Source of the DNA: Parvularcula oceani
GTDB taxonomy: Bacteria; Pseudomonadota; Alphaproteobacteria; Caulobacterales; Parvularculaceae
Direction of reading: 5' to 3'
DNA length: 64,000 nt
NCBI RefSeq assembly: GCF_000733125.1
Contig: NZ_JPHU01000008.1
Coordinates: 108,062 to 172,061 of the forward strand
A model generated the notes under the pieces. The model had not been told where the DNA came from. It did no database searches and worked only from the letters and a program-made list of their open reading frames with translations. The first letter of the stretch is position 1. Each line of letters opens with the position of its first letter. A program made the translations under genes and the position numbers. Positions 54,901 through 63,863 of this stretch are shown piece by piece.

Positions 54901-56036
54901 GACGCGGAGCGGACTGCGAGAGCGGCCGGACGCCCGCTTTCGCGCGCGCTCTGCGGCTTGCGCGCGAGCCAGAGATAGAGGCCGGTGCCGAGGACCACGA
55001 TGGTCGCAAGGTCGAGCAGCGCCCAGAGGATCTTCAGCGGCAGATGTCCGTAATCGCCGAAGTGAAGCGGCTGGGAAAGCGCCAGCGCCTTCGCATACCA
55101 GGGCATCTCGCGCAGCCCGGCTAGACGTCCCGTTTCCGCTTCGATCAGGGCCGGAGTGATGAGGTTCTCGGTCAGCGGCGTCTCCCCGTGCAGGAAGACG
55201 GCGTAGTGATGGTCCGTCGAATAGGCGCCGCCGGGGAAGGCGACGAATTGCAGGGTCATGCCGGGCGCGGCCTGTCGCGCCTTCGCGATGGCGGCATCGA
55301 GCGAGCTTTCGGCGCGGGCGACGCGCCCCTCCTCGAACCCTTCGGTCAGGTCGGAGAGCTGCTGCGCCTTCCAGAGATCAAGGATCGGCGTCGCCAGCGT
55401 GTTCACCACGCCTGTCAGCGTCACGACGCTCAGCCATGCCACCGTCACGATGCCGAGGAGGTTGTGATGGTCGAGCCATTTGATACGCCGGGAGCGCTGC
55501 CGCCGCAGCGTGCCGAAATCGTGCTTCCGCATGAAGGGCGCGTAGAGCACGACGCCCGAAACGATGGCGGCGAGGAGCAGCACCCCCATCGCGCCGAGGA
55601 ACAGCATGCCGGGCAGGCCCAGGAACATGTCCGTATGCAGCTGGAGGAGGAAGTCCATCACCCCGCCGCCATCGGGCGCCGGCGGCACCAGCTCGCCGCT
55701 CGTCCGGTCGAAGGAGGCGAAATGCATCCGCGAGCCGGGCGCGTCGGGCGTCGGCCCCGTCGTCACGTTCACCACCGGCCGGTCGATGTCGAAGCTCATA
55801 TAGAGCGGCACCTCGCCCGGACGGTTGGTCAGCGCCGCTTCGAGGATCGCGTCATAGGACAGGAGCGGCCCGCCGGGACGGGCGGGCTCCCACGCCTCGG
55901 TCTCGAAGGCGGCGTCGATCTCGTCGTGGAAGACGAGCGGGAGCCCGGTGATGCACAGCATCAGGAGGAACGCCGTGCAGACGAGGCTCGTCCATTTGTG
56001 GACGAAGGACCAGGCTCGGATCGTGCGTGGCGTCAT
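54897..56036 (-). CDS. PepSY-associated transmembrane protein (iron-uptake operon)
   Basis: 379 residues from MTPRTIRAWSFVHKWTSLVC at 56036. Four membrane segments are visible at about residues 12-32, 162-188, 205-230 and 345-366. PepSY-type soluble parts lie between them; AWSFVHKWTSL and QLHTDMFLGLPG are family motifs with the conserved His residues. Proteins of this family sit beside siderophore receptors and some act as inner-membrane ferric-siderophore reductases. It lies 32 bases downstream of a siderophore-type TBDR and overlaps the small membrane protein gene. Confidence 0.92.
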   Translation of the reverse strand: MTPRTIRAWSFVHKWTSLVCTAFLLMLCITGLPLVFHDEIDAAFETEAWEPARPGGPLLSYDAILEAALTNRPGEVPLYMSFDIDRPVVNVTTGPTPDAPGSRMHFASFDRTSGELVPPAPDGGGVMDFLLQLHTDMFLGLPGMLFLGAMGVLLLAAIVSGVVLYAPFMRKHDFGTLRRQRSRRIKWLDHHNLLGIVTVAWLSVVTLTGVVNTLATPILDLWKAQQLSDLTEGFEEGRVARAESSLDAAIAKARQAAPGMTLQFVAFPGGAYSTDHHYAVFLHGETPLTENLITPALIEAETGRLAGLREMPWYAKALALSQPLHFGDYGHLPLKILWALLDLATIVVLGTGLYLWLARKPQSARESGRPAALAVRSAS

Positions 56037-56044
56037 GGCAGCGT

Positions 56045-56064
56045 GCCGGAGCTTTCGCCCCGGC
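56045..56064 (-). other. RNA hairpin with GAAA tetraloop between TBDR and PepSY genes
   Basis: In the operon transcript GCCGGGGC-GAAA-GCTCCGGC forms an 8-base-pair stem (one G:U) with a stable GNRA loop, 4 bases after the TBDR stop. It is not followed by a T-tract, so it may end or protect part of the transcript and lower PepSY expression. Confidence 0.5.
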
Positions 56065-56068
56065 TTTC

Positions 56069-58225
56069 CTAGAATTCGACGGAGGCGGAGAGGAGGACCG
56101 TCCTCGGGCCGCCCTGGACGAGGTAGTTGGCACCGGGATAGCCGCCGGTCGAGGCCCAGTAGTCCTCGCCGGTCACGTTCTGCACGCGGCCTCTCAGCGT
56201 GACCTCCTCGCCATAGGCGCGCAGCGCATAGCGCGCCCCGAGATCGAGCCGGGTCCAGGACGGGATTTCTCCGGTATTGGCGGCATCGATATATTGCTCG
56301 CTGGTATGGGCGATCCGGCCGTCGACCGTCAGGCCGGGCAGGGCGGGAATGTCCCATTCGGCATTGAGGTTGATCTGGAGGTCGGGAATGCCGATCGGCG
56401 TATTGCCTTCGTTCAGGCCGCCATCGGTGCGGGCATATTCCGCATCGAGCAGCGTCGCCCCGCCCAGAAGCCGGACCTGCTCGCCCAGCTCGCCGAACAC
56501 GGTCAGCTCGATCCCGCGGCTTTCCTGCGCGCCGGCATCGGTGAAGACCTGATCGACGACGATGGCGCTCGGCTGCTCGATCTCGAAGACGCTCAGCGTG
56601 CCGCCGAAGCTGCCGCCGTCATATTTGAGGCCGGCCTCGATCTGCTCGCCGCGGAAGGGTGCCAGGACCTCGCCGGCATTCAGGACCGGCGTGCCGCCGC
56701 TGTTCGCAGGAGCGATCTGGCCAGGCTGAAGGCTCTCGGCATAATTCGCATAGACCGACAGATAGGTGTTCGGCTTGACGACGAGGCCGAAGGCTGGGGT
56801 CACCGCATCGTCCGCATAGCGGGACAGCTCGTCGCCCGTATTGTAGTCGAAGGATGCGGTCTCGATGTCCTGATAGCGGATGCCGGCGGTGGCCAGCACC
56901 GCGCCGTCGAGGAGCGAGACCATGTCGGCGAGCGCGAAGCTCGAATTCTCGACCTTCTCGGTCTGGAGCGGATCGTCGAGTTCGCCGCCGACGAAGAAGT
57001 CGGGGGCGGGCGGCGCGACGGGGATCGGATCGTAAAGGTCGCTGGCAAAGCCCGCGAAGCTCGAGAAGGCATAGGCGTTCTCGGAGTCGATCCCGATCGC
57101 GGAGACCGAGGCGATGATGCGGTGGCGCAGCGGCCCGGTCTCGACCTCGGCGCGCACCCCGGCATCGGCCGAGATCACTTCGTCCTCGCGGGTATTGTCG
57201 AACCGGTACGCCGTCGTCGCCCCGGCCTCGGTGGCGCTCGGATTGGCGAGAACGTTCGCTTCCTCCCCCTTGCGGCCGCCAAGCGCCGCCCATGCGCTGA
57301 CGGCGTCAGAGAAGTCGGCCTCTGCCCGGATCACGCCGAAGAGCTGCTCCTCGTCCGTGAACGTCCAGGGCTGCGCGTAATTCGCGTCGTCCTCGGGCGC
57401 CTCGGGGACCGCGCCGAGCGGCGTGACCTGCGGGCGCGGCGCGTTGATGCGGTGGTTCTGGTAGCCCGCATCGGCCGAAAACCGGAACATCTCGCCGTCA
57501 TAGTCTGCGCCGAGCGAAAGGACCGTCAGCTCCCGGTCCTGATCCTCGATGGCCGTCTCCCCATTGCGGCGGACCGCATTGACCCTGACGCCGAAGGCAT
57601 CACCCTGCCCGAAGCGGCGCGCGATATCGGCGGCGCCGTAAAGATGGTCCTCGCTCTCGATGCCGAGGGTGAAGCGGCTGAACGCCTCCTCGGGCGCCCG
57701 CTTGGGAACGATGTTGAACGCGCCGCCCACCGCGCTGCCGCCCGGCGCCGCGCCGTTGAGGAAGGAATTGGCGCCGCGGAAGACCTCGACCCGGTCGATC
57801 AGCTCGGCCGCCACATATTGGCGCGGCAGGATGCCGTAGACGCCGTTATAGGTCATGTCGTCCGAATAGACCGGGAAGCCGCGGACGACGTAGAGCTCCT
57901 GGAAATTGCCGAACCCCTTGGCCACGCGCACGCCCGGATCGTTCTGCAGCACGTCGCCGACGCTGCGCGCCTGCTGGGCGCGGATCAGCTCATCGGTATA
58001 GGCCGTCGCGGCGAAGGGCAGGTCCATGTAATCGACATTGCCCAGGATCCCGGCCCGCGCGCCGCGAGCGACCTGATCGCCTGCATAAAGCTCCGTCAGA
58101 TCGACCTGCGAGCCCTCGACGACGATGACGTCTTCGTCCTGCGCATCGGACTGCTGCGCGGCGGCGGGTGCCGCCAGCATGAGCGCGGAAAGGATGGCGG
58201 AGCTGCAAAAGAGAGAAGGCTTCAC
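56069..58225 (-). CDS. TonB-dependent siderophore receptor
   Basis: 718 residues if started at the GTG at 58225, which follows AGGA by 8 bases and gives a clean signal peptide (KPSLFCSSAILSALMLAAPA). An ATG at 58264 would add 13 basic residues and has no ribosome-binding site. The plug includes DVIVVEGSQVDL, DELIRAQQARSVGDVLQNDP and YVVRGFPVYSDDMTYNG, as in FhuA/FpvA-like ferric-siderophore receptors. The barrel ends LSASVEF. It imports ferric siderophore, working with the PepSY reductase-like protein encoded downstream. A Fur-like element overlaps the leader. Confidence 0.92.
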   Translation of the reverse strand: MKPSLFCSSAILSALMLAAPAAAQQSDAQDEDVIVVEGSQVDLTELYAGDQVARGARAGILGNVDYMDLPFAATAYTDELIRAQQARSVGDVLQNDPGVRVAKGFGNFQELYVVRGFPVYSDDMTYNGVYGILPRQYVAAELIDRVEVFRGANSFLNGAAPGGSAVGGAFNIVPKRAPEEAFSRFTLGIESEDHLYGAADIARRFGQGDAFGVRVNAVRRNGETAIEDQDRELTVLSLGADYDGEMFRFSADAGYQNHRINAPRPQVTPLGAVPEAPEDDANYAQPWTFTDEEQLFGVIRAEADFSDAVSAWAALGGRKGEEANVLANPSATEAGATTAYRFDNTREDEVISADAGVRAEVETGPLRHRIIASVSAIGIDSENAYAFSSFAGFASDLYDPIPVAPPAPDFFVGGELDDPLQTEKVENSSFALADMVSLLDGAVLATAGIRYQDIETASFDYNTGDELSRYADDAVTPAFGLVVKPNTYLSVYANYAESLQPGQIAPANSGGTPVLNAGEVLAPFRGEQIEAGLKYDGGSFGGTLSVFEIEQPSAIVVDQVFTDAGAQESRGIELTVFGELGEQVRLLGGATLLDAEYARTDGGLNEGNTPIGIPDLQINLNAEWDIPALPGLTVDGRIAHTSEQYIDAANTGEIPSWTRLDLGARYALRAYGEEVTLRGRVQNVTGEDYWASTGGYPGANYLVQGGPRTVLLSASVEF

Positions 58226-58237
58226 GAAAGACGTCCT

Positions 58238-58268
58238 GCGAATGAGAGTGCTTCTGCGAGCCATTCGC
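58238..58268. promoter_or_regulatory. Fur-like element before the siderophore receptor
   Basis: AATGAGAGTGCTT (58241-58253) read on the minus strand gives AAGCACTCTCATT, matching the Fur half-site pattern AATGATTCTCATT at 10 of 13 positions. It is nested in an inverted repeat, GCGAATG (58238-58244) with CATTCGC (58262-58268). Iron control is expected for this operon; the site itself is a weak match. Confidence 0.4.
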
Positions 58269-58343
58269 AAAATACGAGGCACGTGACAAGGCCATCGCGT
58301 CTGGTGCCTGAGATGCGCTCCGCGGAGCGGCTGGCGCCGACGG

Positions 58344-58790
58344 CTACCAGAGAGGGCGTTCCGGCGAGGCCTCGCGCGCAAGGACTTCCAGAATGCGGTG
58401 CAGCGCATTGCGGTCCTTCTCGTCGAGCGAGGCGAGGAGGTCGCGTTCGTATTCCGCCGCCATCTGCGCGATGATGTCGTAGAGGCGCTGGCCTTCCTCC
58501 GTCAGGTGGAGGAGGGAGCGCCGGCCATCCGTTTCCGAAGCGGTCCGCCGCAGCCGTCCCGCCTCGATCAGCGCCGCGACCGCCCGGCTGACGGCCACCT
58601 TGTCCATGGCCGTCCGCTCGGTGAGCTGGCTCGCGGACAGGCCCGGCGTTTCCCCCAGCACGGCCATCACCCGCCATTGCGGCACGCTCAGCGCGAAATC
58701 GGCGGCATAGCGGTCGGCGATCCGCTGCGACACGGTGTTCGAGAGCACGGAGAGCCGGAAGGGCAGGAAATCTGACAGTCGGAGCGTCAC
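58344..58790 (-). CDS. MarR-family transcriptional regulator
   Basis: 148 residues from the GTG at 58790, the usual MarR size; an ATG at 58880 would extend into the promoter of the neighbouring gene. The winged helix is visible in SVPQWRVMAVLGETPGLSAS (about residues 45-65), AMDKVAVSRAVAALIEAGRL (recognition helix) and ETDGRRSLLHLTEEG (wing). MarR proteins commonly bind aromatic acids. It is divergent from the 4-hydroxyphenylpyruvate dioxygenase gene, so control of tyrosine breakdown is likely. Downstream is the siderophore operon on the same strand, separated by about 118 bases. Confidence 0.9.
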   Translation of the reverse strand: MTLRLSDFLPFRLSVLSNTVSQRIADRYAADFALSVPQWRVMAVLGETPGLSASQLTERTAMDKVAVSRAVAALIEAGRLRRTASETDGRRSLLHLTEEGQRLYDIIAQMAAEYERDLLASLDEKDRNALHRILEVLAREASPERPLW

Positions 58791-58830
58791 GGGGCGGTCC
58801 TCGAAAGCTGCGGGCAGGCCGGACGATGCC

Positions 58831-58866
58831 TTGCAGCCTACATAGCGAATGGTTACAATAGAAACC
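58831..58866 (+). promoter_or_regulatory. Promoter and operator for hppD
   Basis: TTGCAG (58831-58836) and TACAAT (58855-58860), 18 bases apart, make a good promoter for the dioxygenase gene. The -10 lies inside GGTTACAATAGAAACC (58851-58866), an imperfect palindrome matching at 12 of 16 positions. MarR binding there would block transcription. Confidence 0.5.
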
Positions 58867-58918
58867 AGTTTCAGATGCAACCGACCGCCCGCGAGCGGCG
58901 CACCGCAAGGAGCGACAG

Positions 58919-60031
58919 ATGGCAGACCTCTTCGAAAACCCAGCCGGCCTCGACGGCTTCGAGTTCATCGAGTTCTCCGCCCCCGAAAAGGGCGTGTTGG
59001 AGCCGGTCTTCGAGACGATGGGCTTCACACGCGTGGCCCGCCACCGCTCCAAGGACGTGGAGCTCTGGCGCCAGGGCGGCATCAACCTCGTCACCAATTA
59101 CGAGCCGCGCTCGCCCGCCTGGTACTTCGCGCGCGAGCACGGGCCGAGCGCCTGCGGCATGGGGTTCAGGGTGCGCGACGCCAAGGCGGCCTATGAAGGC
59201 CTTCTCGAGCGCGGCGCCGAGCCCGTGGACATGCATGTCGGCCCGATGGAGCTGTCGATTCCCGGCATTCGCGGCATCGGCAATTCGATCATCTATCTCA
59301 TCGACCGCTATGAAGACGGCGAGGGCGGCCTCACCATCTACGACATCGACTTCGAATACCTGCCGGGCGTCGACAGGCACCCCGAAGGCGCGGGCTTCGA
59401 TCGGATCGACCACCTGACCCACAACGTCTATGGCGGCCGCATGGCCTATTGGGCCGACTTCTACGAGAAGCTCTTCAATTTCCGCGAGATCCGCTATTTC
59501 GACATCAAGGGAGAATATACCGGCCTGACCTCCAAGGCGCTGACCGCCCCGGACGGCAAGATCCGCATCCCCCTCAACGAGGAAGGCGAGGGCGGCAAGG
59601 GCCAGATCGAGGAGTTCCTGCGCGAGTATAACGGCGAGGGCATCCAGCACATCGCGCTGATCTGCGACGATCTCGTCGCCTGCTGGGACCGCCTCAAGGA
59701 GAAGGGCGTGCCCTTCATGACGGCGCCGCCGGACACCTATTACGAGATGCTGGAACAGCGTCTGCCGGGCCATGGCCGCGCCGTGGACGAGCTTCAGACC
59801 CGCGGTATCCTGCTTGACGGCACGACCGAGGACGGACAGCCGCGCCTCCTCCTGCAGATCTTCGCCGAGGCGCAGGTGGGCCCCGTCTTCTTCGAGTTCA
59901 TCCAGCGCGTCGGCGATTACGAGCAGGGCTTCGGCGAGGGCAATTTCAAGGCGCTCTTCGAATCGATCGAGCGCGACCAGATCAATCGCGGCGCGCTCAA
60001 GGCGCCCAGCGAAGAGAAGGAGCCCGCATAA
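58919..60031 (+). CDS. hppD: 4-Hydroxyphenylpyruvate dioxygenase
   Basis: 370 residues from [20 protein letters not shown], 7 bases after AAGGAG. The Fe(II) ligands are H165 in [13 protein letters not shown]244 in [11 protein letters not shown] and E326 in [12 protein letters not shown]. The family hallmark [15 protein letters not shown] is exact in form. It converts 4-hydroxyphenylpyruvate to homogentisate in tyrosine breakdown. It is divergent from a MarR regulator and its stop overlaps the following VOC gene start by one base. Homogentisate dioxygenase itself is not in the window. Confidence 0.97.
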   Translation: MADLFENPAGLDGFEFIEFSAPEKGVLEPVFETMGFTRVARHRSKDVELWRQGGINLVTNYEPRSPAWYFAREHGPSACGMGFRVRDAKAAYEGLLERGAEPVDMHVGPMELSIPGIRGIGNSIIYLIDRYEDGEGGLTIYDIDFEYLPGVDRHPEGAGFDRIDHLTHNVYGGRMAYWADFYEKLFNFREIRYFDIKGEYTGLTSKALTAPDGKIRIPLNEEGEGGKGQIEEFLREYNGEGIQHIALICDDLVACWDRLKEKGVPFMTAPPDTYYEMLEQRLPGHGRAVDELQTRGILLDGTTEDGQPRLLLQIFAEAQVGPVFFEFIQRVGDYEQGFGEGNFKALFESIERDQINRGALKAPSEEKEPA

Positions 60032-60582
60032 TGGCCACTCCGACGATCTCAGGCTTCCACCACGTCGCCTATCGCTGCAAGGACGCGAAGGAGACGGTGG
60101 AGTTCTACCGCGACGTGCTGGGCATGGAATTCCAGCTCGCCATCGCCGAGGACAAGGTGCCCTCGACCGGCGAGCCGGATCCCTACATGCACATCTTCAT
60201 GGATGCGGGGAACGACAACGTCCTCGCCTTCTTCGAGCTGCCGACGCGCGACGAGATGGACCGCGACCGGAACACGCCGGTCTGGGTCCAGCACATCGCG
60301 CTGCGCCTCGGCAGCCTCGACGAGCTGATGGCGGCCAAAGAGCATATCGAGAGCAAGGGCATCGACGTGCTCGGGCCGACGAACCACGGCATCTTCAAGT
60401 CGATCTACTTCTTCGATCCCAACGGCCACCGCCTCGAGCTTGCAGCCGACACCCGGACCGAGGAGCAGATGGCCGAGCTGAACCGCGTCGCGCCCGACAT
60501 GCTCGAGGAGTGGTCCAAGACCAAGAAGGCGCCGCGTCACGCGGCCTGGCTCCACGAGATGATCGCGGACGCCGAGGACTGA
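60031..60582 (+). CDS. VOC-family (glyoxalase/bleomycin resistance-like) protein
   Basis: 183 residues. A two-module VOC fold begins GFHHVAYRCKDAKETVEFYR, with a conserved His in FHHVAY, a central Glu-like ligand region in YMHIFMDAGN, then VQHIALRLGSLDELMAAKEH and YFFDPNGHRLELAAD. Such proteins are metal-dependent dioxygenases, isomerases or lyases. The start overlaps the HPPD stop, so it belongs to the tyrosine-breakdown operon. Its reaction is not known. The sequence resembles extradiol dioxygenase-like biphenyl-2,3-diol homologues rather than the HPPD large form. Confidence 0.88.
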   Translation: MATPTISGFHHVAYRCKDAKETVEFYRDVLGMEFQLAIAEDKVPSTGEPDPYMHIFMDAGNDNVLAFFELPTRDEMDRDRNTPVWVQHIALRLGSLDELMAAKEHIESKGIDVLGPTNHGIFKSIYFFDPNGHRLELAADTRTEEQMAELNRVAPDMLEEWSKTKKAPRHAAWLHEMIADAED

Positions 60583-60602
60583 GAGGGCAGGACCCTTCGC
60601 CA

Positions 60603-61508
60603 TCACGCCGGTGCTGCGGGCAAGGCCTCCAGCATCGGCGCCAGGCGCGCTTCCAGAAGATCCGTCAGCGCCCTGACGGCGGCGGGCACCAGGTTCGCCC
60701 GCGGCCACACCGCATAGATCCCGACATCCGCGCTGCCGCCATATCCGGGCAGGACCCTGACGAGGCGTCCTTCCTTCAGCGCATCCGCCACATCCCAGAC
60801 CGAGCGCAGCGCGATCCCTTCGCCGCAGAGCGTCAGCTCCCGGACGAACTCGCTCGAATTCGTCCGGATGGCGCTGCGCCCGTCGAGCCGCACCGGCCCG
60901 TCCGGCCCCGTGAGCTGCCAGGGCAGCTGCCCGTCGGCTGCGAGCAGGCGATGCCCCTTGAGCGCGGCGAGGTCTACTGGCGTCCCCTCCGCCTCGAGAT
61001 AGCGGGGCGAAGAGCACAGAACCCGTTGGCTCGCCCCGATCCGCCTCGCGTCGAGATGGCCCGGCAGCTTCGGCGTGATCCGCAGCGCGAGGTCCACGCG
61101 TTCGCCCTGCGCATCGAGCATCCTGTCGGACAGATCGACCTCTAGCGTGACCTGAGGGTGCAGCCGGGCGAACTCCGAGACGACCGGCGCGAGGAACAGC
61201 CTGCCGAAGGAGGTCGGCACCGAAACCCGCAACCGCCCCGCCGGCACGCTGACCGCGCCCGAAATCCGATCCTCCGCATCGCGCGCGGCGGCGAGAATTG
61301 CCCGCACATCCTCATAGAATGCCCGTCCCTCCGGCGTCACCTCGAAGCGGCGCGTTGTGCGATGGACGAGCTGCGTGCCCAGGCGCGCTTCGAGCGCGGA
61401 GAGCCGCTTGGAGATCATCGCGGGTGAAGCGTGCAGGCGCCGCGCCGCCTCGGACAGGCTGCCCGCCTCGATCAGCGCGCAGTAGAGCGCGTATTCGTCC
61501 CGCTGCAT
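60603..61508 (-). CDS. LysR-family transcriptional regulator
   Basis: 301 residues, a normal length, from MQRDEYALYCALIEAGSLSE with CTGAGG upstream. The helix-turn-helix is SLSEAARRLHASPAMISKRL, followed by the linker LVHRTTRRFEVTPEG and a substrate-binding domain (FARLHPQVTLEVDL). It is divergent from malate synthase G across 98 bases, which suggests regulation of glcB. It converges on the VOC gene. The effector is unknown. Confidence 0.92.
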   Translation of the reverse strand: MQRDEYALYCALIEAGSLSEAARRLHASPAMISKRLSALEARLGTQLVHRTTRRFEVTPEGRAFYEDVRAILAAARDAEDRISGAVSVPAGRLRVSVPTSFGRLFLAPVVSEFARLHPQVTLEVDLSDRMLDAQGERVDLALRITPKLPGHLDARRIGASQRVLCSSPRYLEAEGTPVDLAALKGHRLLAADGQLPWQLTGPDGPVRLDGRSAIRTNSSEFVRELTLCGEGIALRSVWDVADALKEGRLVRVLPGYGGSADVGIYAVWPRANLVPAAVRALTDLLEARLAPMLEALPAAPA

Positions 61509-61558
61509 CTTTTCCTCAGGTGAAAAGCTGAATTGAGAATAATGCCACTACTGAAAAG
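61509..61558. promoter_or_regulatory. GAAAAG repeats in the lysR-glcB intergenic region
   Basis: CTTTTC (61509-61514) and GAAAAG (61522-61527) form an inverted pair next to the LysR start codon, and a third GAAAAG lies at 61553-61558. They may be the LysR binding site; no classic T-N11-A box is evident. Confidence 0.3.
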
Positions 61559-61606
61559 ATGGCGCGCCGTCTATCATCATGGCGAAGCGAGTTATGGGAG
61601 CCCGTA

Positions 61607-63751
61607 ATGGCCTATTCCGATCGTGCCGTCCTCGAAGTCGATGACCGCCTGATCGCCTTCCTCGAGCAGGAATGCCTGCCCGGCACCGGCGTGGAGGCGG
61701 ACGCCTTCTGGTCCGGCCTCGCCTCGCTCTACGACCGGTTCGCGGGCGAGAACCGCAGCCTGCTGGACGAGCGCGAGCGCCTACAGTCCGAGCTCGACCG
61801 CTGGCACGCAGAGCATCCCGGCCCGATCAGCGATCCGGCTGCCTATGAGGCCTTCCTGCGCGAGATCGGCTATCTCGTTGCCGAGCCCGACCCCTTCTCC
61901 GTCTCCACGGACAATGTCGATCCGGAGGTCGCGACCCTCGCCGGCCCCCAGCTCGTGGTGCCCGCGCTCAATGCCCGCTTCGTCCTCAACGCCGCGGCCG
62001 CGCGCTGGGGCAGCCTCTACGACGCCCTCTACGGCACCGATGCGCTGCCCGGCGCGCCCGAAGGCACCGGCTATGACGAAAAGCGCGGCGCGCAGGTCGT
62101 GGAGCGCGCCAAGGCCTTCCTCGACGAAGCGGTCCCGCTGGCCGAGGGACGCCATGCGGGGGTCGCCGGCTATGCGGTGAAGGACGGAAAGCTCTCCCCG
62201 GCGCTCGCCGAGCCTTCGGCTTTCACGGGATATGACGGAGACCCCGCAGCGCCGTCCCGCATCTTCCTCAAGCATAACGGCCTGCACATCGTCCTGCTGA
62301 TCGACCGCGACGCGCCGGTCGGCCGTGACGACCCGGCGGGCGTGAAGGACGTTCTTCTCGAGGCCGCCCTCAGCACGATCGTCGACATGGAGGACTCGGT
62401 CGCCGCCGTCGACGCGGAGGACAAGGCGCTCGGCTACCGCAACTGGCTGGGCCTGATGAAGGGCGATCTCGAAGCGCGTTTCGAGAAGGGCGGCAAGAGC
62501 GTGACCCGCCGCCTGCCCGGCGACATGGAGATGACGACGCCGCAGGGGGAGGCGGTCCGCCTCCAGGGGCGCAGCCTGCTGCTCGTCCGCAATGTGGGGC
62601 ACCTGATGACGACCCCGGCAATCCGGAAGGCGGGCGAGGACCTTCCCGAGGGCATACTCGATGCCGCCGTGACCAGCCTCGCCGCCATGCACGACCTTCG
62701 CGGCGCCGCTCCGTTCCGGAACAGCCGCGCAGGCTCGATCTACATCGTGAAGCCCAAGATGCACGGCCCCGCCGAGGCCGCCTTCACCGACCGCCTCTTC
62801 GCGGCCGTCGAGGACATGCTCTCGCTCAAGCGCAACACCATTAAGGTCGGCGTGATGGACGAGGAGCGGCGGACCTCCGCCAACCTCGCCGCCTGCATCG
62901 AAGCGGTGCGGGAGCGGATCGTCTTCATCAATACGGGCTTCCTCGACCGCACGGGCGACGAGATTCACACCCTGATGAAGGCAGGCCCCGTCGTTCCGAA
63001 GGCAGAGATGAAGGCCCAGCGCTGGATCGAAGCCTACGAGACCCGCAATGTCGCGATCGGCCTTGCCTGCGGCCTCGATGGCAAGGCGCAGATCGGCAAG
63101 GGGATGTGGGCCAAGCCCGACATGATGGCCGACATGCTGGCCGAGAAGGCGGCGCATCCGAAGACCGGCGCCAACACGGCCTGGGTTCCGAGCCCGACGG
63201 CGGCCACGCTGCACGCGATCCACTATCACGAGGTCGATGTCTTCGCGCGGCGCGAGGAGATGGCGGATGACGGTCCGGCCGCGCTCTCGGACCTTCTGAC
63301 CCCGCCGCTGGCGACCGACACCAACTGGCCGGACGAGCTGCGCCGCAGGGAGGTCGAGAACAACGTCCAGGGCATTCTCGGCTATGTCGTCCGCTGGGTC
63401 GATCAGGGCGTGGGCTGTTCCAAGGTTCCCGATATCGACGATGTCGGTCTGATGGAGGACCGGGCGACCCTCCGCATTTCCTCCCAGCACGTTGCCAACT
63501 GGCTCGCCCATGGCGTCGTCAGCCGGGAGGAGGTCGAGGACGCCTTCCTGCGCATGGCGAAGACGGTCGACGCGCAGAATGCGGGCGATCCGGCCTATGA
63601 GCCGATGAGCGCGGACCCGGACAAGAGCACGGCATTCGCGGCGGCGCGGGCTCTCGTCTTCGAGGGGGCGGAACAGCCGAGCGGCTATACCGAACCGCTC
63701 CTCCACGCCTACCGCCTCGAGAAGAAGCAGGGGACGAGCCCCTCCAGCTGA
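61607..63751 (+). CDS. glcB: Malate synthase G
   Basis: 714 residues from [20 protein letters not shown] at 61607, 6 bases after GGGAG; an upstream ATG at 61559 is rejected. The length and the segments [46 protein letters not shown] [16 protein letters not shown] and [19 protein letters not shown] are typical of the G isoform. It condenses glyoxylate with acetyl-CoA to malate. It fits growth on acetyl-CoA from the fatty-acid and aromatic routes in this window. It is divergent from the LysR gene. Isocitrate lyase is not in the window. Confidence 0.97.
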   Translation: MAYSDRAVLEVDDRLIAFLEQECLPGTGVEADAFWSGLASLYDRFAGENRSLLDERERLQSELDRWHAEHPGPISDPAAYEAFLREIGYLVAEPDPFSVSTDNVDPEVATLAGPQLVVPALNARFVLNAAAARWGSLYDALYGTDALPGAPEGTGYDEKRGAQVVERAKAFLDEAVPLAEGRHAGVAGYAVKDGKLSPALAEPSAFTGYDGDPAAPSRIFLKHNGLHIVLLIDRDAPVGRDDPAGVKDVLLEAALSTIVDMEDSVAAVDAEDKALGYRNWLGLMKGDLEARFEKGGKSVTRRLPGDMEMTTPQGEAVRLQGRSLLLVRNVGHLMTTPAIRKAGEDLPEGILDAAVTSLAAMHDLRGAAPFRNSRAGSIYIVKPKMHGPAEAAFTDRLFAAVEDMLSLKRNTIKVGVMDEERRTSANLAACIEAVRERIVFINTGFLDRTGDEIHTLMKAGPVVPKAEMKAQRWIEAYETRNVAIGLACGLDGKAQIGKGMWAKPDMMADMLAEKAAHPKTGANTAWVPSPTAATLHAIHYHEVDVFARREEMADDGPAALSDLLTPPLATDTNWPDELRRREVENNVQGILGYVVRWVDQGVGCSKVPDIDDVGLMEDRATLRISSQHVANWLAHGVVSREEVEDAFLRMAKTVDAQNAGDPAYEPMSADPDKSTAFAAARALVFEGAEQPSGYTEPLLHAYRLEKKQGTSPSS

Positions 63752-63812
63752 GGGCAAGGGCGGGGCGTCACGGGGCTGTCGCGCAACCGCCAAAAAACTT
63801 GCAAGAACGGCG

Positions 63813-63863
63813 TTGACAGCCCCCGCTCAAAATCATATCTCGCCGCTCCCGCTGAGAAGCGGC
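63813..63863 (+). promoter_or_regulatory. Strong promoter and structured leader at the right edge, possibly for an rRNA operon
   Basis: TTGACA (63813-63818) and TATCTC (63836-63841) are 17 bases apart and are followed by a GC-rich discriminator. A hairpin GCCGCT (63842-63847)/AGCGGC (63858-63863) follows. The remaining 137 bases show no coding frame, no ribosome-binding site near an ATG, and no recognisable 16S start. Leader-like stretches (CAAAGTCAACTTTGG, 63959-63973) fit a stable-RNA precursor, so an rRNA operon downstream is plausible but unproven. Confidence 0.5.
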
